A DNA stretch of 64,000 nucleotides from contig JADJMM010000009.1 in the NCBI GenBank assembly GCA_016709575.1, forward strand, positions 237,667 through 301,666, in the 5' to 3' direction. The notes under the pieces are model-generated. The model searched no databases. It was not told the origin of the DNA and worked only from the letters and a program-made list of their open reading frames with translations. This DNA comes from Sphingobacteriaceae bacterium (GTDB lineage: Bacteria; Bacteroidota; Bacteroidia; B-17B0; Aurantibacillaceae). Numbering within the stretch: the stretch's first letter is position 1; each line of letters opens with the position of its first letter. The position numbers were made by a program, and so were the translations under genes. Positions 63,128 through 64,000 of the stretch are shown piece after piece.

Positions 63128-64000
63128 TAAGAGCGTTTAAGGCTGTTGAAATACGCTTAGTGCATTCTTCCTTACCCAATAAAGCCATCATGTCAAATAA
63201 TTGTGGTCCGCCTGCAACGCCACTTACTAAAACACGAACTAATTGCATATCGAGTTTTCCTAATTCTACACCGGCATCATCAAATGTTTTTTGAATACCC
63301 GTGTGTGTCCAATCTGAAGTAGCCGCTAATTTTTCGTTGAGTTTTGTATAAGTTACTTTAGATGTATCGTTCCATTTTTTAGTAATCACTTTTTCATCCC
63401 ATGTTGTTGGTGCTGTAAAAAAGTAAGTTCCTAAATCGTAAAACTCATTGATGAAATGTGCTTTCTCTTTAATCAATCGGCAAAATTCAACAACAAATTT
63501 TTTGTCCGCTTTAACGTTGTTTTTTTCTAAAGTTGGCATTAAAGCATCGGCTAATTCTTCATCAGTATGCTTGCGTAAATATTGTTGGTTAAACCATTTT
63601 GTTTTATCAGGATCAAATTTTGCACCTGATTTATTTACGCGTTCAAAAGAAAAATTTTCAATTAATTCTGCTTTCTCCATAATCTCGCGATTGTCGCCGG
63701 GATTCCATCCTAACAATGCTAACATATTAACGAATGCTTCCGGAAAAAATCCTGATTCGCGATAACCAACATAACTTTCGCCTGTGCGTTCGTCATGCCA
63801 ATCTAAAGGAAACATTGGTAATCCTGATTTATCACGCTTCGATAATTTTCCCTGTCCATCAGGTCTTAAAATCAAAGGTAAATGCGCCAACTTCGGCATA
63901 TCTGCTTCTAAACCTAAATAACGGTAAATTAAAATATGAGCTGGCGCGCTTGGTAACCATTCTTCACCTCGCACGGCATGCGAAATTTGCATTTCAATAT
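63123..64000 (-). CDS. gltX: Glutamate-tRNA ligase, C-terminal part (gene runs off the window)
   Basis: A class I aminoacyl-tRNA synthetase charging tRNA-Glu. The frame is open to the right edge, so the N-terminal part (HIGH motif) lies beyond. Visible motifs: SHAVRGEEWLPSAPAHI, LPLILRPDGQGKLSKRD (KMSKS-type loop), FVNMLALLGWNPG and the C-terminal anticodon-binding helices to the stop at 63123. No frameshift is seen here. Confidence 0.95.
   Translation of the reverse strand, partial: IEMQISHAVRGEEWLPSAPAHILIYRYLGLEADMPKLAHLPLILRPDGQGKLSKRDKSGLPMFPLDWHDERTGESYVGYRESGFFPEAFVNMLALLGWNPGDNREIMEKAELIENFSFERVNKSGAKFDPDKTKWFNQQYLRKHTDEELADALMPTLEKNNVKADKKFVVEFCRLIKEKAHFINEFYDLGTYFFTAPTTWDEKVITKKWNDTSKVTYTKLNEKLAATSDWTHTGIQKTFDDAGVELGKLDMQLVRVLVSGVAGGPQLFDMMALLGKEECTKRISTALNALK

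Overview
The window is chromosomal DNA of a Bacteroidota bacterium, most like a flavobacterial or sphingobacterial-type lineage. Supporting signs are three type IX secretion (T9SS) C-terminal sorting domains, a SprE/PorW gliding/T9SS lipoprotein, low GC, leaders of the TAnnTTTG promoter type, almost no Shine-Dalgarno sites, and short palindromic intergenic repeats typical of this phylum. Most of it is housekeeping and cell-envelope DNA. There is no prophage, insertion sequence, integrase or CRISPR array.

Layout: 1-5.2 kb holds a T9SS cargo tail, sprE/porW, bactofilin and two orphan ATP-synthase accessory membrane genes. 5.4-10.5 kb holds a LON-domain protein, a TonB/ExbB/ExbD system with two TonB-like subunits, and folC. 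10.6-14.5 kb (minus) holds a shattered lipoprotein gene, a periplasmic protein, rseP and dxr, followed by tRNA-Leu(UAG). 14.8-21.1 kb (minus) holds a T9SS cargo protein with an Omp28-like domain, a cupin, a TMTC-like membrane TPR protein, and an ECF sigma/anti-sigma/lipoprotein set. 21.3-24.9 kb is an NtrY-like histidine kinase. 25-33 kb is a compact type II fatty-acid/polyketide locus of the aryl-polyene/flexirubin kind: three ketosynthase-like proteins plus a small KS-like factor in total four KS-family genes by fold (two catalytic, two not), ACP, dehydratase, LolA, lipoprotein and NodB deacetylase. 33-44 kb holds a cytochrome c/PHM-like lipoprotein, trmD, a secreted nuclease, YqgE, pdxH, an agmatinase-family enzyme, an FG-GAP T9SS protein, trmB and pyk. 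43.7-46.6 kb is a small sugar locus: an SGNH hydrolase and a UDP-GlcNAc 2-epimerase whose frame runs into an FAD oxidoreductase. 46.6-64 kb holds an amidase-like protein, a DPP4-like peptidase, DUF5819/HTTM, prfB with its programmed frameshift, an arsenate-reductase-family protein, mltD, the selenouridine pair selD-mnmH, purD, tex and the 3' part of gltX.

Data quality matters. About twenty genes, including essential ones (dxr, rseP, prfB, trmB, folC), carry one or more 1-2 nt indels, mostly in homopolymers, and the correct family sequence resumes in the next frame. This looks like uncorrected long-read or low-coverage assembly error rather than decay. It is worst at 10.6-11.1, 41.2-42.2, 44.3-49 and 60-62.4 kb. 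Gene extents below are the reconstructed ones, read across those shifts.

The best candidates for something new are the minimal aryl-polyene-like locus, the epimerase-oxidoreductase fusion with its SGNH partner, and two places where a REP-like palindrome sits directly beside a second copy of the neighbouring sequence (the tRNA-Leu 3' end, and the gltX terminator).
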